A stretch of DNA of 53,807 nt from Acidimicrobiia bacterium (GCA_022822525.1 JAJEBN010000110.1:1-53807); one strand, 5' to 3'. Counted from the first letter of the stretch, positions 25,292-35,493 are shown. Translations and numbers: made by a program. Notes: generated by a model from the letters alone, not told the origin.

Positions 25292-26362
25292 TCAGACCGC
25301 AGGTGCGTACTCGGCGTCGATGCCGAAGGCGTGGGGGCCGACGACGGCCAGCGCCTCGGGGGTGCGCAGCAGATCGGGAGCGGGCAGCACGAGCACGTCG
25401 GCACGGACGCCGAAACGCAGCAGTTCGGTGGTGATCGGCTCGCCGGTGTCGGTGGTGACCAGCGTGATGAGGTCGGGCACCATCACCCGGGGCGCGTCGT
25501 CCTCGTAGATGGCGAGGTTCTCGTTCTGAAAGTCGATGCGGACGGTGCGCCCGGCGTCGTCGCCGATTCCTGCCACGGTCATCTGGCCTCGTGCGAAGCC
25601 GGCCGCGTTGCGCCGGTGCACGTCGGTCACCTTGCCGCGCAGGTAGCGCATCCCGCCAGCAACACCCAGGATCGCCTCAGAGGGATCCTCCTTGACCTCA
25701 CGAGCGTGGTGCACGGCATGGCCGATCTCGCTGGCAAGCCGCAGCGTGTGGGGGATGATCGAGCGGCGGCAGTACGCACCGTCCATCACAGCGGACGCCA
25801 GCCCGGTGTGCGCGCCCATCTCGACGGTCGCGGCCCGGGCAATGCGCTCCAGCCACTTGGCATCGAGCACGTCAGAGATGATCACTTGGTTGCCGCGTTC
25901 GTCGGCGATGGCGGCGGGGTAGGGAGTGCCCCCGTAGATGAGATACGTGATCATCTGCAGCTCAGGAAAGGCCCGGCCCATGCCGTCGCCGTTCACGATG
26001 GGAATGTCCATGGCGGCGCCGACCACCATCGGCACCATCGAGTTGCTGCCGCCCATCTCGAACGGTGCGATCGCGTCGAATTTGCGGCCCAGGTGGTTCT
26101 CCAGCGCCCGGGCGGCCACGGTCTCCTCGTCGCCTCCGGCCAGCTTCTCGTGGCTGACCATGGGCGAGCCCATGCCGCCGACGGCCACCAGCAGGTCGTC
26201 GTCGGCGATCTCGTCGGGCTCGATGACCCGCACCCGACCGCCGTTGCGCATCACCTGCAGCACCCGCAGCCGCCCGAGATAGGGGTTCCCCCCGCCGCCG
26301 GTGCCCAGCACTGCAGCCCCCAGGGCAATCGGTGCGAGATCGGGTTCGGTGATCTCCCACAC
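25292..26362 (-). CDS. DUF917 protein, S-methyl-thiohydantoin desulfurase-like
   Basis: 356 residues from a GTG at 26362 (VWEITEPDLAPIALGAAVLG); a TTG at 26398 would add twelve residues, but homologues usually begin with W-x-I-T. Hallmarks are LGTGGGGNPYLGRL, PIVNGDGMGRAFPELQM, and a C-terminal DLITLVTTDTGEPITTELLR. The family (PF06032) has been renamed for S-methyl thiohydantoin desulfurase, and members sit beside HyuA-type hydantoinases. Gly-rich and Asp/Glu-rich motifs suggest a metal or nucleotide site. It follows the APH-like kinase gene closely on the same strand, so it may belong either to that operon or functionally to the convergent HyuA operon. Confidence 0.82.
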   Translation of the reverse strand: MWEITEPDLAPIALGAAVLGTGGGGNPYLGRLRVLQVMRNGGRVRVIEPDEIADDDLLVAVGGMGSPMVSHEKLAGGDEETVAARALENHLGRKFDAIAPFEMGGSNSMVPMVVGAAMDIPIVNGDGMGRAFPELQMITYLIYGGTPYPAAIADERGNQVIISDVLDAKWLERIARAATVEMGAHTGLASAVMDGAYCRRSIIPHTLRLASEIGHAVHHAREVKEDPSEAILGVAGGMRYLRGKVTDVHRRNAAGFARGQMTVAGIGDDAGRTVRIDFQNENLAIYEDDAPRVMVPDLITLVTTDTGEPITTELLRFGVRADVLVLPAPDLLRTPEALAVVGPHAFGIDAEYAPAV

Positions 26363-26407
26363 GGCACCCCTCCCGCCTTCGGCCCGCCGGCGCAGCAACT
26401 GCCGACG

Positions 26408-27424
26408 CTAGCCCCGACCGAGCAGGCGCTCGCAGCCGGCGACGACGCCGTTGCGGAACATCTCGAGCTGACCGTCGGGCCAAGGGACTTCGGGCCGCTC
26501 GGCTCGCCAGCCGAGGATTGCCATGCCGCGGATGAGCTCGAACATCGGCACCAGTGCCAGGTCGTCGTCGCTGATCGGGCGGACTGCCCGGTAGCTGTGC
26601 AGGAACGCTTGACGTGCCGCGCGGAAGTCTGCGGTGTCGCGCGAGTGGAACATTGCCACTGCGATGTCGTACTGGTGCCATCCGAAGCCGGCGTCGTCGA
26701 AGTCGATCACGCTCAGCTTCCCGCGGTGGGTGAGCAGGTTCGCCAGGTGCAGATCGGCGTGGATCATGCTGAAGGTGCGCTCGGGTTCGCCGTAGCGACG
26801 GAGCCGTTCGCGGCAGTGATCGCGAGCCGCGATCAGCAGCTCCCGCTCGCGTTCTTCGAGCACCGGGCTCTCCCAGAACGGTCCCCAGAAGGGGGCATCG
26901 CCGAGCAATCCGTCCAGATCCAAACGGTGGCGCCGGAACGATGGCGGCGGCGTCCAGCTTGTCGCTTGGTTGTGCATCGCCGCCATCAGCCCGCCGAGCT
27001 GCGCGAACGGCTCCGTGATCTCGGTCGGCTCGATTGCATCGGCACTCGGATCGTGTGCCGTGAGCAGTTCACCCACGATCTCGCCGGGGGCCCAGAGGTT
27101 CAGGCCGACCTGTCGCGTCTCGCCTTCGGCGACTTCGACCGCAACGAAGTAGCGGCCGTCGGGTGCCGCAACCGGCGTGGGCACAGAAATGCCGCTGGTG
27201 CGCAACGCCCCCAGCCACACGCGTTCGGAGTTGAGTTCTTCGAGCGTGTGGTAGTCGGGTCGGTGCAGTCGCAGCACGTAGGACTGGCCCGAGCGGTCGT
27301 CGTCCGCGCGGAATGTGACGTTCTCGCTGATGCCGATGAGCTGCAAGCGTGCAGTTCCGATGCCGAACTGCTGCAGGGCCGTACGAGCGGGTGTCTCGTA
27401 CGGGGCACCCGCCCCGTCAGCCAT
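26408..27424 (-). CDS. APH/choline-kinase-like phosphotransferase, possible hydroxylysine-kinase type
   Basis: 338 residues from ATG 27424, overlapping the aminotransferase gene by 8 bp. Kinase motifs are intact: MIHADLHLANLL (catalytic Asp, about residue 225) and VIDFDDAGFGWHQYDIAVAM (metal-binding Asp, about 241). N-terminal lobe strand YVLRLHRPDYHTLEELNSER holds the ATP-binding region. The family phosphorylates hydroxyls on small molecules. Vertebrate AGPHD1 (hydroxylysine kinase) works with the class III aminotransferase-fold phospho-lyase AGXT2L2, and bacterial fusions of the two folds are known. Here the two genes overlap, so the same logic is likely: phosphorylate a hydroxyl that the lyase then eliminates. 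Substrate unproven. Confidence 0.83.
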   Translation of the reverse strand: MADGAGAPYETPARTALQQFGIGTARLQLIGISENVTFRADDDRSGQSYVLRLHRPDYHTLEELNSERVWLGALRTSGISVPTPVAAPDGRYFVAVEVAEGETRQVGLNLWAPGEIVGELLTAHDPSADAIEPTEITEPFAQLGGLMAAMHNQATSWTPPPSFRRHRLDLDGLLGDAPFWGPFWESPVLEERERELLIAARDHCRERLRRYGEPERTFSMIHADLHLANLLTHRGKLSVIDFDDAGFGWHQYDIAVAMFHSRDTADFRAARQAFLHSYRAVRPISDDDLALVPMFELIRGMAILGWRAERPEVPWPDGQLEMFRNGVVAGCERLLGRG

Positions 27425-28697
27425 CGAGGTCGTGCAGCACCGCGTCGAAAGCTGACAGGAACTCCTCAGCGTGGGACTGCTGCAGCACGAGCGGGGGACG
27501 GACCTTCAGGACATTGGCGAACGCGCCCGCGTTCGACGCGAGGATGCCGTAGTCCTTGAGCCGGTCGGTGAACTCGACAGCTCGTGCCCGGTCCGGCACG
27601 AGGTTGCCGCCCGGCTCCACCATCTCCACGCCGATGAACAGCCCGTGGCCGCGGACATCGGCAATCCACTCGCAGCGCTCGGCTCGCTCCGCCAGCGCAG
27701 CTTTCAAGCCGTAGCCGAGCTCGGCGACACTGGCGGCAAGCCCCCGATCTTCGATCTCGTCGATGACGGCGTGGCCGACTGCGGCTTGGAGCGGGCTCGC
27801 GCCATAGGTGTTGAAGTAGCGGGTGGCGCCCCGGAAGCGTTCCACGAGCTGCCGGCTGGCAACGGTGGCCGCCAGCGGCAGCCCGTTGCCCATGGGCTTG
27901 CCCATCACCGCGATGTCCGGCTCGAAACCGGTGACCTCATATCCCCACCAGCGGCCCGTGCGGCAGTAGCCGGCTTGCACCTCGTCGGCGATCACCAGGC
28001 CCCCCGCCTCGCGTACGAGCTGTGCGGCTTGCGCCATGAAGTTGCCGGGGATGTCGGGCAGGCCTTCGTTGGCCTGGATCGAGCACAGGACGATGGCGGC
28101 CACGCCCGCACCGGAGGACTGCAGTCGCCCGACGGCGGCGGCCAGCTCGTCAAGGTAGGCGTCGGCCAGCGCCTGTTCATCGAGCCCGTCTCGGATCGGC
28201 CGCAGTTGCTGGGGGAACGGGAAGGTCGCCACGTCGGGATGCTCGTCGGGCCGTGACGCCGCCTGTCTCAGCGCGATGACCGCCTCGGAATTGCCGTGAT
28301 AGGTGGCGTCGGTGGCGATAACGCCCCGGCGCCCGGTCGCGATGCGGGCCATGCTCATGGCGACTTCGACGGCCTCGGTGCCTGTGCAGCTGATGACGGC
28401 GCTCTCGATGCCGTCGTGATGCAGTGCCACCAGTCGCTCGGCGAAGCTGACGATGCCCTCGTGCAGATACCGGCTGTGCACGTTGAGCCTGGCCTGCTGG
28501 GCGGCCATCGCCTCGGCGATCCGAGCGTTGCCGTGACCCACGCATGGCACGTTGTTGTACATGTCGATGTAGCGGCGGCCGTCGACGTCGAACAGCTCGA
28601 CGCCGTCTCCCCGCACGATGTGCAAGGGCTCGGAATAGAACAGCTGGGCGCCGGCGCCGAGCGCTCGATCGCGCCGTGCTTTGAGCGACTCGCTCAC
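27417..28697 (-). CDS. Class III aminotransferase-fold PLP enzyme, possible phospho-lyase (AGXT2L-like)
   Basis: 426 residues from a GTG at 28697 that overlaps the PhyH stop (GTGA). Fold-type I features: GTEAVEVAMSMAR (PLP phosphate), LVIADEVQAGYCRTGRWWG (Asp to the PLP nitrogen), and Schiff-base Lys in VMGKPMGNGLPLA (about residue 265). The M-Y-N-N-V-P-C-V-G-H-G-N segment near residue 47 and the overall pattern resemble AGXT2L1/L2, phospho-lyases acting on phosphoethanolamine or phosphohydroxylysine, more than ordinary omega-aminotransferases. Overlap with an APH-like kinase supports a lyase acting on a phosphorylated amino alcohol. A plain transaminase remains possible. Confidence 0.85.
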   Translation of the reverse strand: MSESLKARRDRALGAGAQLFYSEPLHIVRGDGVELFDVDGRRYIDMYNNVPCVGHGNARIAEAMAAQQARLNVHSRYLHEGIVSFAERLVALHHDGIESAVISCTGTEAVEVAMSMARIATGRRGVIATDATYHGNSEAVIALRQAASRPDEHPDVATFPFPQQLRPIRDGLDEQALADAYLDELAAAVGRLQSSGAGVAAIVLCSIQANEGLPDIPGNFMAQAAQLVREAGGLVIADEVQAGYCRTGRWWGYEVTGFEPDIAVMGKPMGNGLPLAATVASRQLVERFRGATRYFNTYGASPLQAAVGHAVIDEIEDRGLAASVAELGYGLKAALAERAERCEWIADVRGHGLFIGVEMVEPGGNLVPDRARAVEFTDRLKDYGILASNAGAFANVLKVRPPLVLQQSHAEEFLSAFDAVLHDLDG

Positions 28698-29569
28698 TCT
28701 GCCGGGATCAGCAGGCCCGAGTTGGAGTGCTTGGAGGTGGGCTTGCGGCCGAGCACCATCTCCGGGGTGAGCAGGTCGACCGGTCCGGGCATGCCATCGG
28801 GGTCCGAGTAGTAGCCGAGCGCGTAGTTGCCCATCGAGTAGCCCATCAGGTCTGCCAGTTCTGGGTCGAGGTCCTTGGCGACCTCGGGCGGGCACGACAG
28901 ATACATATTCTCCTCGGTGCGCAGCCAGCCCAGCGTGTAGGTGATGTTGATGCCGGTGCGGTCGGCATCGGAGCGGTTCTCGCCCCCGCCGTGGATCACC
29001 GAGCCCGAGTACAGCAGCACCGAGCCGGCGCCCATGGCGGCCTGGGTCTTCTCGTCGTCGGTGGCCCGGCGGTCGTCGTCCCATCCGGGGCTGCCTGGGA
29101 CGATCCGGGTGCCGCCGTTGGCGGGAGTGAAGTCGCTCAGCGCCCACATCGTGTTGAACTGCGGGTCGATCTCGTCAGGGATGTAGCCGCCCCACGCCAG
29201 CCGATCGCGGTGCAGCGGCTGGGTGCCCTGGCCGGGCTTGATGTTGATGACCTGGGTGAGGTGCAGCTGGATCTTGTTGGTGTAGGGGCTGAGAAACCGG
29301 TTGGCCATGTCGATGACCTTGGGGTGCATGACCAGCTCACGGCACGCTGGCGAGCGCGCGACGAGCGCGCCGGTACGGGTCGTGTTCTGACCGGAGAAGT
29401 TGTCGAGCCCGCCTGGAGTGCGGTCGATCCACGGTCGCAGCTCGGCTTCGAGCCGGTTCAGCAGGTCGACATCGATGGCGTCCTCGATGATCGCGCCGCC
29501 GTCGATCCGCACGACCTCGACGATTTCCTCGTCTGGAGTGTCCAGGTTGAAACGCGCAAGCTCAGCCAT
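28694..29569 (-). CDS. Phytanoyl-CoA dioxygenase (PhyH) family Fe/2-oxoglutarate oxygenase
   Basis: 291 residues from ATG 29569. The facial triad is visible: HRD in LHRDRLAW (about residue 119) and a distal His in VIHGGGENRS (about 192), followed by an Arg for 2-oxoglutarate (NRSDADRTGINI). The family hydroxylates unactivated C-H bonds using Fe(II), O2 and 2-oxoglutarate. It is first in a coupled run PhyH, aminotransferase-fold enzyme, kinase, which suggests that it installs the hydroxyl that the kinase phosphorylates. It has strong similarity in style to ectoine-hydroxylase-like PhyH proteins, but no substrate can be assigned. Confidence 0.9.
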   Translation of the reverse strand: MAELARFNLDTPDEEIVEVVRIDGGAIIEDAIDVDLLNRLEAELRPWIDRTPGGLDNFSGQNTTRTGALVARSPACRELVMHPKVIDMANRFLSPYTNKIQLHLTQVINIKPGQGTQPLHRDRLAWGGYIPDEIDPQFNTMWALSDFTPANGGTRIVPGSPGWDDDRRATDDEKTQAAMGAGSVLLYSGSVIHGGGENRSDADRTGINITYTLGWLRTEENMYLSCPPEVAKDLDPELADLMGYSMGNYALGYYSDPDGMPGPVDLLTPEMVLGRKPTSKHSNSGLLIPAE

Positions 29570-29594
29570 GCCGCAACAGTACGCGCTGACGTGA

Positions 29595-30125
29595 TCACGT
29601 ACAGCTGCGGCGTTTCACCCTCATCGCGGTGGGCAGGGCTGAAGCGGGGTGTGCGGCGCGGACCGGTTTGGGACGCCAGGCGGTCTCGGTCGTTCGCCGC
29701 TCGTGCGTGGCTGCTCGCACGGAAGCGCACGCCCGGCGTGCAGGCATCGCTCTGGCTCCGATCATGTGCGAGACCGCCACGAGACCGTGGTGGAAGAAGC
29801 GGTCGTTCGCATCGCTCCATGCGCCGTATGCGTCGAGTTCGGAGCGCATGTGCGCCATCTCTGCGTCGACGTTTCGCTCGTAGTCGTCCATGCGCTGTTC
29901 GAGGCGCCGCAGCTTGGCCTCGGTTTCGCTGCCCAGCCGGCGCAGGCGTTTCACGTTTCGCAATTGGCACAGCACGTGCAGAACCAGGAAACCCGCCGAC
30001 CAGGCAACGAAGATCGTCTTCGGGACGCCTGCTGCGAGCAGCGAGGCGTGATCCGCCGTCACGATCCGGCTCCGGCCGTACGCACTACGAGAGGGTCGCT
30101 TTGATGTGATGTCATGCGAGTACAT
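29595..30125 (-). CDS. Hypothetical membrane-anchored coiled-coil protein
   Basis: Up to 176 residues from ATG 30125. Near residue 37 there is one hydrophobic helix (TIFVAWSAGFLVLHVLC), followed by a heptad-rich, charged stretch (LRRLGSETEAKLRRLEQRMD) of about 60 residues predicted as coiled coil. The C-terminal 50 residues are Arg/Ala-rich without pattern and may be an artefact of high GC. No family recognised. It lies upstream of the PhyH gene on the same strand and next to an AT-richer divergent promoter region, which supports expression. A smaller true gene starting at a GTG near 30062 is possible. Confidence 0.45.
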   Translation of the reverse strand: MYSHDITSKRPSRSAYGRSRIVTADHASLLAAGVPKTIFVAWSAGFLVLHVLCQLRNVKRLRRLGSETEAKLRRLEQRMDDYERNVDAEMAHMRSELDAYGAWSDANDRFFHHGLVAVSHMIGARAMPARRACASVRAATHERRTTETAWRPKPVRAAHPASALPTAMRVKRRSCT

Positions 30126-30254
30126 CAGCAGGCCAGCTCATTGAGATCAACTGAATTTACTGAAAAGGACTGTCAATGCTTGTCAAGGTGAGCCTGTGAC
30201 ACGGTGTCACCCGCTTCGTGAATTCACCCCGCCCGTGCGCGTACGCTGCGGCCC
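30126..30254. promoter_or_regulatory. AT-richer divergent promoter region with two operator-like palindromes
   Basis: This 129-base region is clearly richer in A+T than its surroundings, especially 30140-30185. It contains GTGACAC-G-GTGTCAC (30196-30210, perfect seven-base arms) and GTGAATTCAC (30218-30227, perfect). Both are built from GTGA/TCAC half-sites whose centres are 19-20 bases apart, just upstream of the GTG start at 30255. This looks like a tandem operator for a dimeric regulator, but no regulator gene is adjacent. Confidence 0.6.
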
Positions 30255-31229
30255 GTGAGCCAGCCATCGGGCAACGCCCCGGTCTTCACTCCTGACGACG
30301 ACGGCTTTCACGCCCATCTTCGAGGCGACGACTGGTGGTTCACCGAGACGGCGTGGTTCTCGTTTCATCACGCAGAGCGATCGCTCGGCGGATGGCTCTA
30401 CACCCTGGCTCGCCACAACATCGGCACGGTGTCGGGCGGGGCCTGGGTGTGGGACGACACCGCACACCTGCCGTGGGAGGTGCCCTACAGCGCCAACCTC
30501 ACCGCGCTGCGCCTGCCGCCCGAGCTCGACCTGCGGGACGCGAGGCTGCCCAACGGCGTCAGCGTTCGCGCCGAGATCCCGACGATGGCGTACCGGCTTG
30601 GCTACGACGACCCGGGACGCTTCAGCGCCGATCTGCGATTCGAGGCCGTGCTGGCGCCGCGGCCGCTGACGGCAGGCGGCTCGACGTTCGGCCATTCTGC
30701 GCATTTCGACCAGATCGGACGGGTCACCGGCACGATCCAGCTCCATGGCGAGGACATCGACATCGACTGCTGGTCGATGCGCGACCGCACGTGGGGCCGC
30801 CGGCCAGAAGACCGTCCCCGCCAAGCCGCGTACGTCACCGGCGCCGGCGACGACGGTTCGGGATTCCTGGCGGTCACCAACACCCGCGACGGCGTCGACC
30901 GTGTCGCGTACGGGTTCGTCCAGCACGGCGATGCCCAGGTGAGCCTCGTCGACGGAGAGCGCTCAGTCCGCCGCAGCCCCGAGGGCTGGATCTCCGAGAT
31001 TCGCATCGATGCCGTCGATGCCGCTGGTGAACGCTTCGTCGCGAGCGGTCGCCCGGTGAGCCGGATCGTCATCAACCGCCACAGCTTCATCGACATCAAC
31101 AGCCTCATCCGCTGGGAGGTCGACGGGGTGGGCGAGTGGTGGGGTGAGGATCAGGACATGTGGCCCACCCACCGGTTCGCAGCGGCCAAGCGCGGCGGAG
31201 ATTGGTCGATCCCGGCCTCCCGACGATGA
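30255..31229 (+). CDS. AttH/CrtC-like lipocalin-fold protein, function unknown
   Basis: 324 residues from a GTG at 30255. The chain is rich in Trp and beta strands, without signal peptide or membrane segment: GDDWWFTETAWFSFHHAERS, SGGAWVWDDTAHLPWEVPY, FGHSAHFDQIGRVTGTI and DIDCWSMRDRTWGRRPED. The last segment (S-M-R-D-R-T-W-G) is typical of the two-lobed AttH/hydroxyneurosporene-synthase-like lipocalins, including DUF7064-type actinobacterial proteins. These may bind or hydrate lipids or steroids. It is coupled by ATGA to the next small gene and, through that, to an APH-like gene, so the trio is an operon. Exact role unknown. Confidence 0.7.
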   Translation: MSQPSGNAPVFTPDDDGFHAHLRGDDWWFTETAWFSFHHAERSLGGWLYTLARHNIGTVSGGAWVWDDTAHLPWEVPYSANLTALRLPPELDLRDARLPNGVSVRAEIPTMAYRLGYDDPGRFSADLRFEAVLAPRPLTAGGSTFGHSAHFDQIGRVTGTIQLHGEDIDIDCWSMRDRTWGRRPEDRPRQAAYVTGAGDDGSGFLAVTNTRDGVDRVAYGFVQHGDAQVSLVDGERSVRRSPEGWISEIRIDAVDAAGERFVASGRPVSRIVINRHSFIDINSLIRWEVDGVGEWWGEDQDMWPTHRFAAAKRGGDWSIPASRR

Positions 31230-31663
31230 CTGCCGACGACCACGAGCTGCTGTCACGGCTCGCCGACACCGTGCGCAGCCAGATTGCGCCGGCAGTCGAT
31301 GACGAGTACGCCCGCACCCAGGCATTCATGGCCGCGGTGATCCTGCAGCGCTTGGCGAAGCAGGCACAGTTCTTCGACGAGCACCGCGCAGCCGAGTTCT
31401 CCGACGTCGCAGCTCTCGCCGACCAGCTCGATGCTGCGTTCGCAGCAGCCGGGCCCGCCCCAGGCGCACAGGCTCATGTCCCCGCAGATGTCCGTGACGC
31501 TGTTGCCCGCATGCGGCGACTGTCGTCGATTGCCGCTGTGTCGGAAGTCCTCGAGGCCCTCTATCGCTGGGGTCCTGACGGGCCCGTCGCCGCTCCAGCC
31601 CTCGACACGATCCGCCAGGTGCTGCGACGCGACATCGACCGGCGCATGGAGATCGCCCGGTGA
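31226..31663 (+). CDS. Small helical hypothetical protein
   Basis: 145 residues from ATG 31226, overlapping the upstream stop (ATGA); its own stop overlaps the next GTG. The protein appears all-helical and acidic (HELLSRLADTVRSQIAPAVD, AFMAAVILQRLAKQAQFFDE, then RRDIDRRMEIAR at the C-terminus). No Cys cluster, signal or membrane segment. I do not recognise a family. Being sandwiched and coupled between a lipocalin-like protein and an APH-like protein suggests that it forms a complex with one of them. Confidence 0.75.
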   Translation: MTADDHELLSRLADTVRSQIAPAVDDEYARTQAFMAAVILQRLAKQAQFFDEHRAAEFSDVAALADQLDAAFAAAGPAPGAQAHVPADVRDAVARMRRLSSIAAVSEVLEALYRWGPDGPVAAPALDTIRQVLRRDIDRRMEIAR

Positions 31664-32715
31664 GCGCGACGGTTGCCGCAGCCCGTGTTGAGGCCGACCT
31701 GGCGGGTGTCCTCAGCGAGTACCTCGCCGAGCGGCTGGGCGTTTCGGGGTCGGTTGCCATCTCCGGCATGGAGCGCATCGCGGTCGGCTGGTCGCACGAG
31801 ACCTGGCTGTTCGACGCAGCGTGGCCCGACGGCGCCGGCGAGCAGCGCCAGGCCTTCTGCCTGCGCCGTGACCCCGGCAACGCCCTGCTGCGGCACGAGT
31901 CCGACCTCGGCGAGCAGTACCGGGTGCTGAAGTGTCTCGAACAGACCGATGTGCCTGCCCCGCGTGCGTTCTGGCACGAAGCTGACCCGGCGGTGCTGGG
32001 TGCTCCCGCCATCGTGATGGAACGGGTCCCCGGCGAGTGCCCGAGCCCGTGGCGTCGAGCCGGACGGGAGTATTACGCCGCTGCTGCCGAGCGGGGTGTG
32101 CTGCCGGCCAGCTTCACCGACGCGCTGGCAGCCGTGCACAACGTCGACTGGCAGGCGGCGGGTTTCGACTTCCTGGGTGCGCCCGGGACGGGCTGCGACT
32201 TTGCGTTGCGCGAGATCGCCAAGTGGGAGGCGCTCATCGACGAATCGGGTCACCCGGGCCATCCGATCCTCGCCGACCTGATCGGCTGGCTGCGCCACCA
32301 CGCTCCCGACACTGAGCAGCTCACGCTCGTGCACGGTGCGTACCGGACCGGGAATGTCCTCATCCATGACGATCGGGTGTCGGCGGTGCTCGACTGGGAA
32401 CTGCAGGTCATCGGCGATCCGATGTACGACGTGGCCTACGTGCTCACCGAGCTCAACCGGGAGGGCACCGAGCTGCTGTCCAACGTGGTGCCCCGGGAGC
32501 TGTTCTTCGAGCGATACCAGCAGGCCACCGGCATCGAGATCGACGAGCAGCGCTGTGCGTACTACCAGCTGCTCTACGCGATGCGCTCGGCGGCATTCTG
32601 GATGAGCGCCGCAGGTCTGTACGCCGACGGCGCCAACAGCGACCTGCGATTGGCCCGCACGCACTGGTCGGTCACCGTGGCCCTCGAACGCGCCGCAACC
32701 GAACTCGGCTACTAG
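31660..32715 (+). CDS. APH-family phosphotransferase-like protein with Ala in place of the catalytic Asp
   Basis: 351 residues; GTG at 31660 overlaps the upstream stop (GTGA). The fold is that of ACAD10/APH-like kinases: VGWSHETWLF, FCLRRDPGNALLRHESDLGE, DVPAPRAFWHE, GAPAIVMERVPGE. The catalytic loop, normally HGDYRxGN, reads VHGAYRTGNVLI, with Ala227 where Asp is expected (codon GCG at 32338-32340). The metal-binding VLDWELQVIGDPMYDVAYVL is intact. This predicts loss or change of phosphotransfer, unless the base differs. Paralogues of this type are usually encoded near acyl-CoA dehydrogenases. The other APH-like protein in the window (26408-27424) keeps its Asp. Confidence 0.85.
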   Translation: MSATVAAARVEADLAGVLSEYLAERLGVSGSVAISGMERIAVGWSHETWLFDAAWPDGAGEQRQAFCLRRDPGNALLRHESDLGEQYRVLKCLEQTDVPAPRAFWHEADPAVLGAPAIVMERVPGECPSPWRRAGREYYAAAAERGVLPASFTDALAAVHNVDWQAAGFDFLGAPGTGCDFALREIAKWEALIDESGHPGHPILADLIGWLRHHAPDTEQLTLVHGAYRTGNVLIHDDRVSAVLDWELQVIGDPMYDVAYVLTELNREGTELLSNVVPRELFFERYQQATGIEIDEQRCAYYQLLYAMRSAAFWMSAAGLYADGANSDLRLARTHWSVTVALERAATELGY

Positions 32716-32841
32716 GACACGAGCGGGTAGGCACAGATCACATAGCGGAGGGGGCGGCAGGAAACTCTGCGACGTTGCGACCTGCCGGATCGCGGGAGCA
32801 GAGACTCCTGTCGTCTCCGCAGCGGTCGCGCCCTGTCTGGT

Positions 32842-33837
32842 TCAGGCAGCGAACGCGTCGATCATGGCGTGAACGTCGCCCAGCGGGTACAGGATCGGGC
32901 AGGTGGCGCCGGTGGCGAGGTAGCCGTCGACAGCTTCACGTGCTTCCGCCGGGGTGCCCGACGCGGTGAGCATCTGCACGATGTCGTCGGGCACGAGGCG
33001 CGATGCTGCTTCGACCTGCTCGGCGGTGGCCGGCCAGGTGAGCACCTTGCCAACCTCTTCGAGCAGGGATTCGGGCACGCCAGACGCCTTCATGATGTGC
33101 GGCTGCTGGCCCAGGTACTGGGTGACCATGTTGCGAGCCATGTCCAGCGCGGTGCCGCGGTCCTCATGCACCGAGCACACCACGAGCTGGGGCCGATCGA
33201 GGTCGTCGACGCTGCGCCCAGCGGCCCCCGCACCGCGGTCGAGGGCGTCCATGGCCCGGCTGTTGTAATCGGGCGACACGAGGTAGTTCAGCACGACGCC
33301 GTCGGCGATCTCGCCGGTCAGCTCCATCATCTTCATGCCCGTGGCGCCGATGTAGATCGGCACGTCCTTCGGCCGCCGCTCCTGGTACACGTAGTCGAGT
33401 TCGACGTCGTCCAGATGGACGTGATCGCCGTGAAAGGTGACGTTCTCGTTGGCCAGCAGCGCCCGCACCACCGTGGTGACCTCGCGCATCGCGCCGAGCG
33501 GCCGAGCACGGCTGATGCCGACCTTGGCCGCCAGCGGGTCCCACCAGGCACCCAGCCCGCAGATGATGCGGCCCGGTGCGAGGTCATCCAGCGTCGAGAA
33601 CATCGAGGCCAGGCGAGCAGGATTGCGGGACCAGATGTCGATGACGCCGGCGCCCACCTTGATGCGCGACGTGGTCGCAGCGAACGCCGCCATCGGCACG
33701 CTGGCCTCACGCACGAGCCGTGAGTCGGCCTGCCACACGGACTCGAAGCCGCGTTCTTCTGCATACTGCGTGAAGCCCATCGCCTCGGTGATCGTGTGAG
33801 CATCCTGCAGGTACAGCGCATTCCGTGCTGTCGTCAT
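32842..33837 (-). CDS. Luciferase-like oxidoreductase (LLM class, F420-type)
   Basis: 331 residues from ATG 33837 ([20 protein letters not shown]). Family segments: [59 protein letters not shown], and [20 protein letters not shown]. The pattern W-x-R-N-P-A, then L-x-P-G-R and G-x-G-A is close to F420-dependent methylene-H4MPT reductase-like proteins and glucose-6-phosphate dehydrogenase relatives. It converges with the APH-like gene (126 bases apart, no strong hairpin) and is divergent from the PLP-enzyme gene 84 bases away. Substrate unknown. Confidence 0.88.
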   Translation of the reverse strand: MTTARNALYLQDAHTITEAMGFTQYAEERGFESVWQADSRLVREASVPMAAFAATTSRIKVGAGVIDIWSRNPARLASMFSTLDDLAPGRIICGLGAWWDPLAAKVGISRARPLGAMREVTTVVRALLANENVTFHGDHVHLDDVELDYVYQERRPKDVPIYIGATGMKMMELTGEIADGVVLNYLVSPDYNSRAMDALDRGAGAAGRSVDDLDRPQLVVCSVHEDRGTALDMARNMVTQYLGQQPHIMKASGVPESLLEEVGKVLTWPATAEQVEAASRLVPDDIVQMLTASGTPAEAREAVDGYLATGATCPILYPLGDVHAMIDAFAA

Positions 33838-33921
33838 GGATCCAGGTCCTCCCGTGCGCCCCGTCAGTGTCGCCCCCGCGCGCTTCAGGGCGTCGCTCGC
33901 GGAACATAGCCTCAGTGCGGT

Positions 33922-35493
<1,572 letters not shown>

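Noticed and set aside
24836..27559. Long plus-strand open frame (907 codons) over the LLM, DUF917 and kinase genes
   Set aside because: It is antisense to recognisable minus-strand proteins and in an alternative frame of the LLM gene; composition is Arg/Gly/His-rich without domains, as expected for high-GC shadows.
27417..28697. Ordinary omega-aminotransferase
   Set aside because: Not excluded, but overlap with an APH-like kinase and AGXT2L-like N-terminal sequence favour a phospho-lyase.
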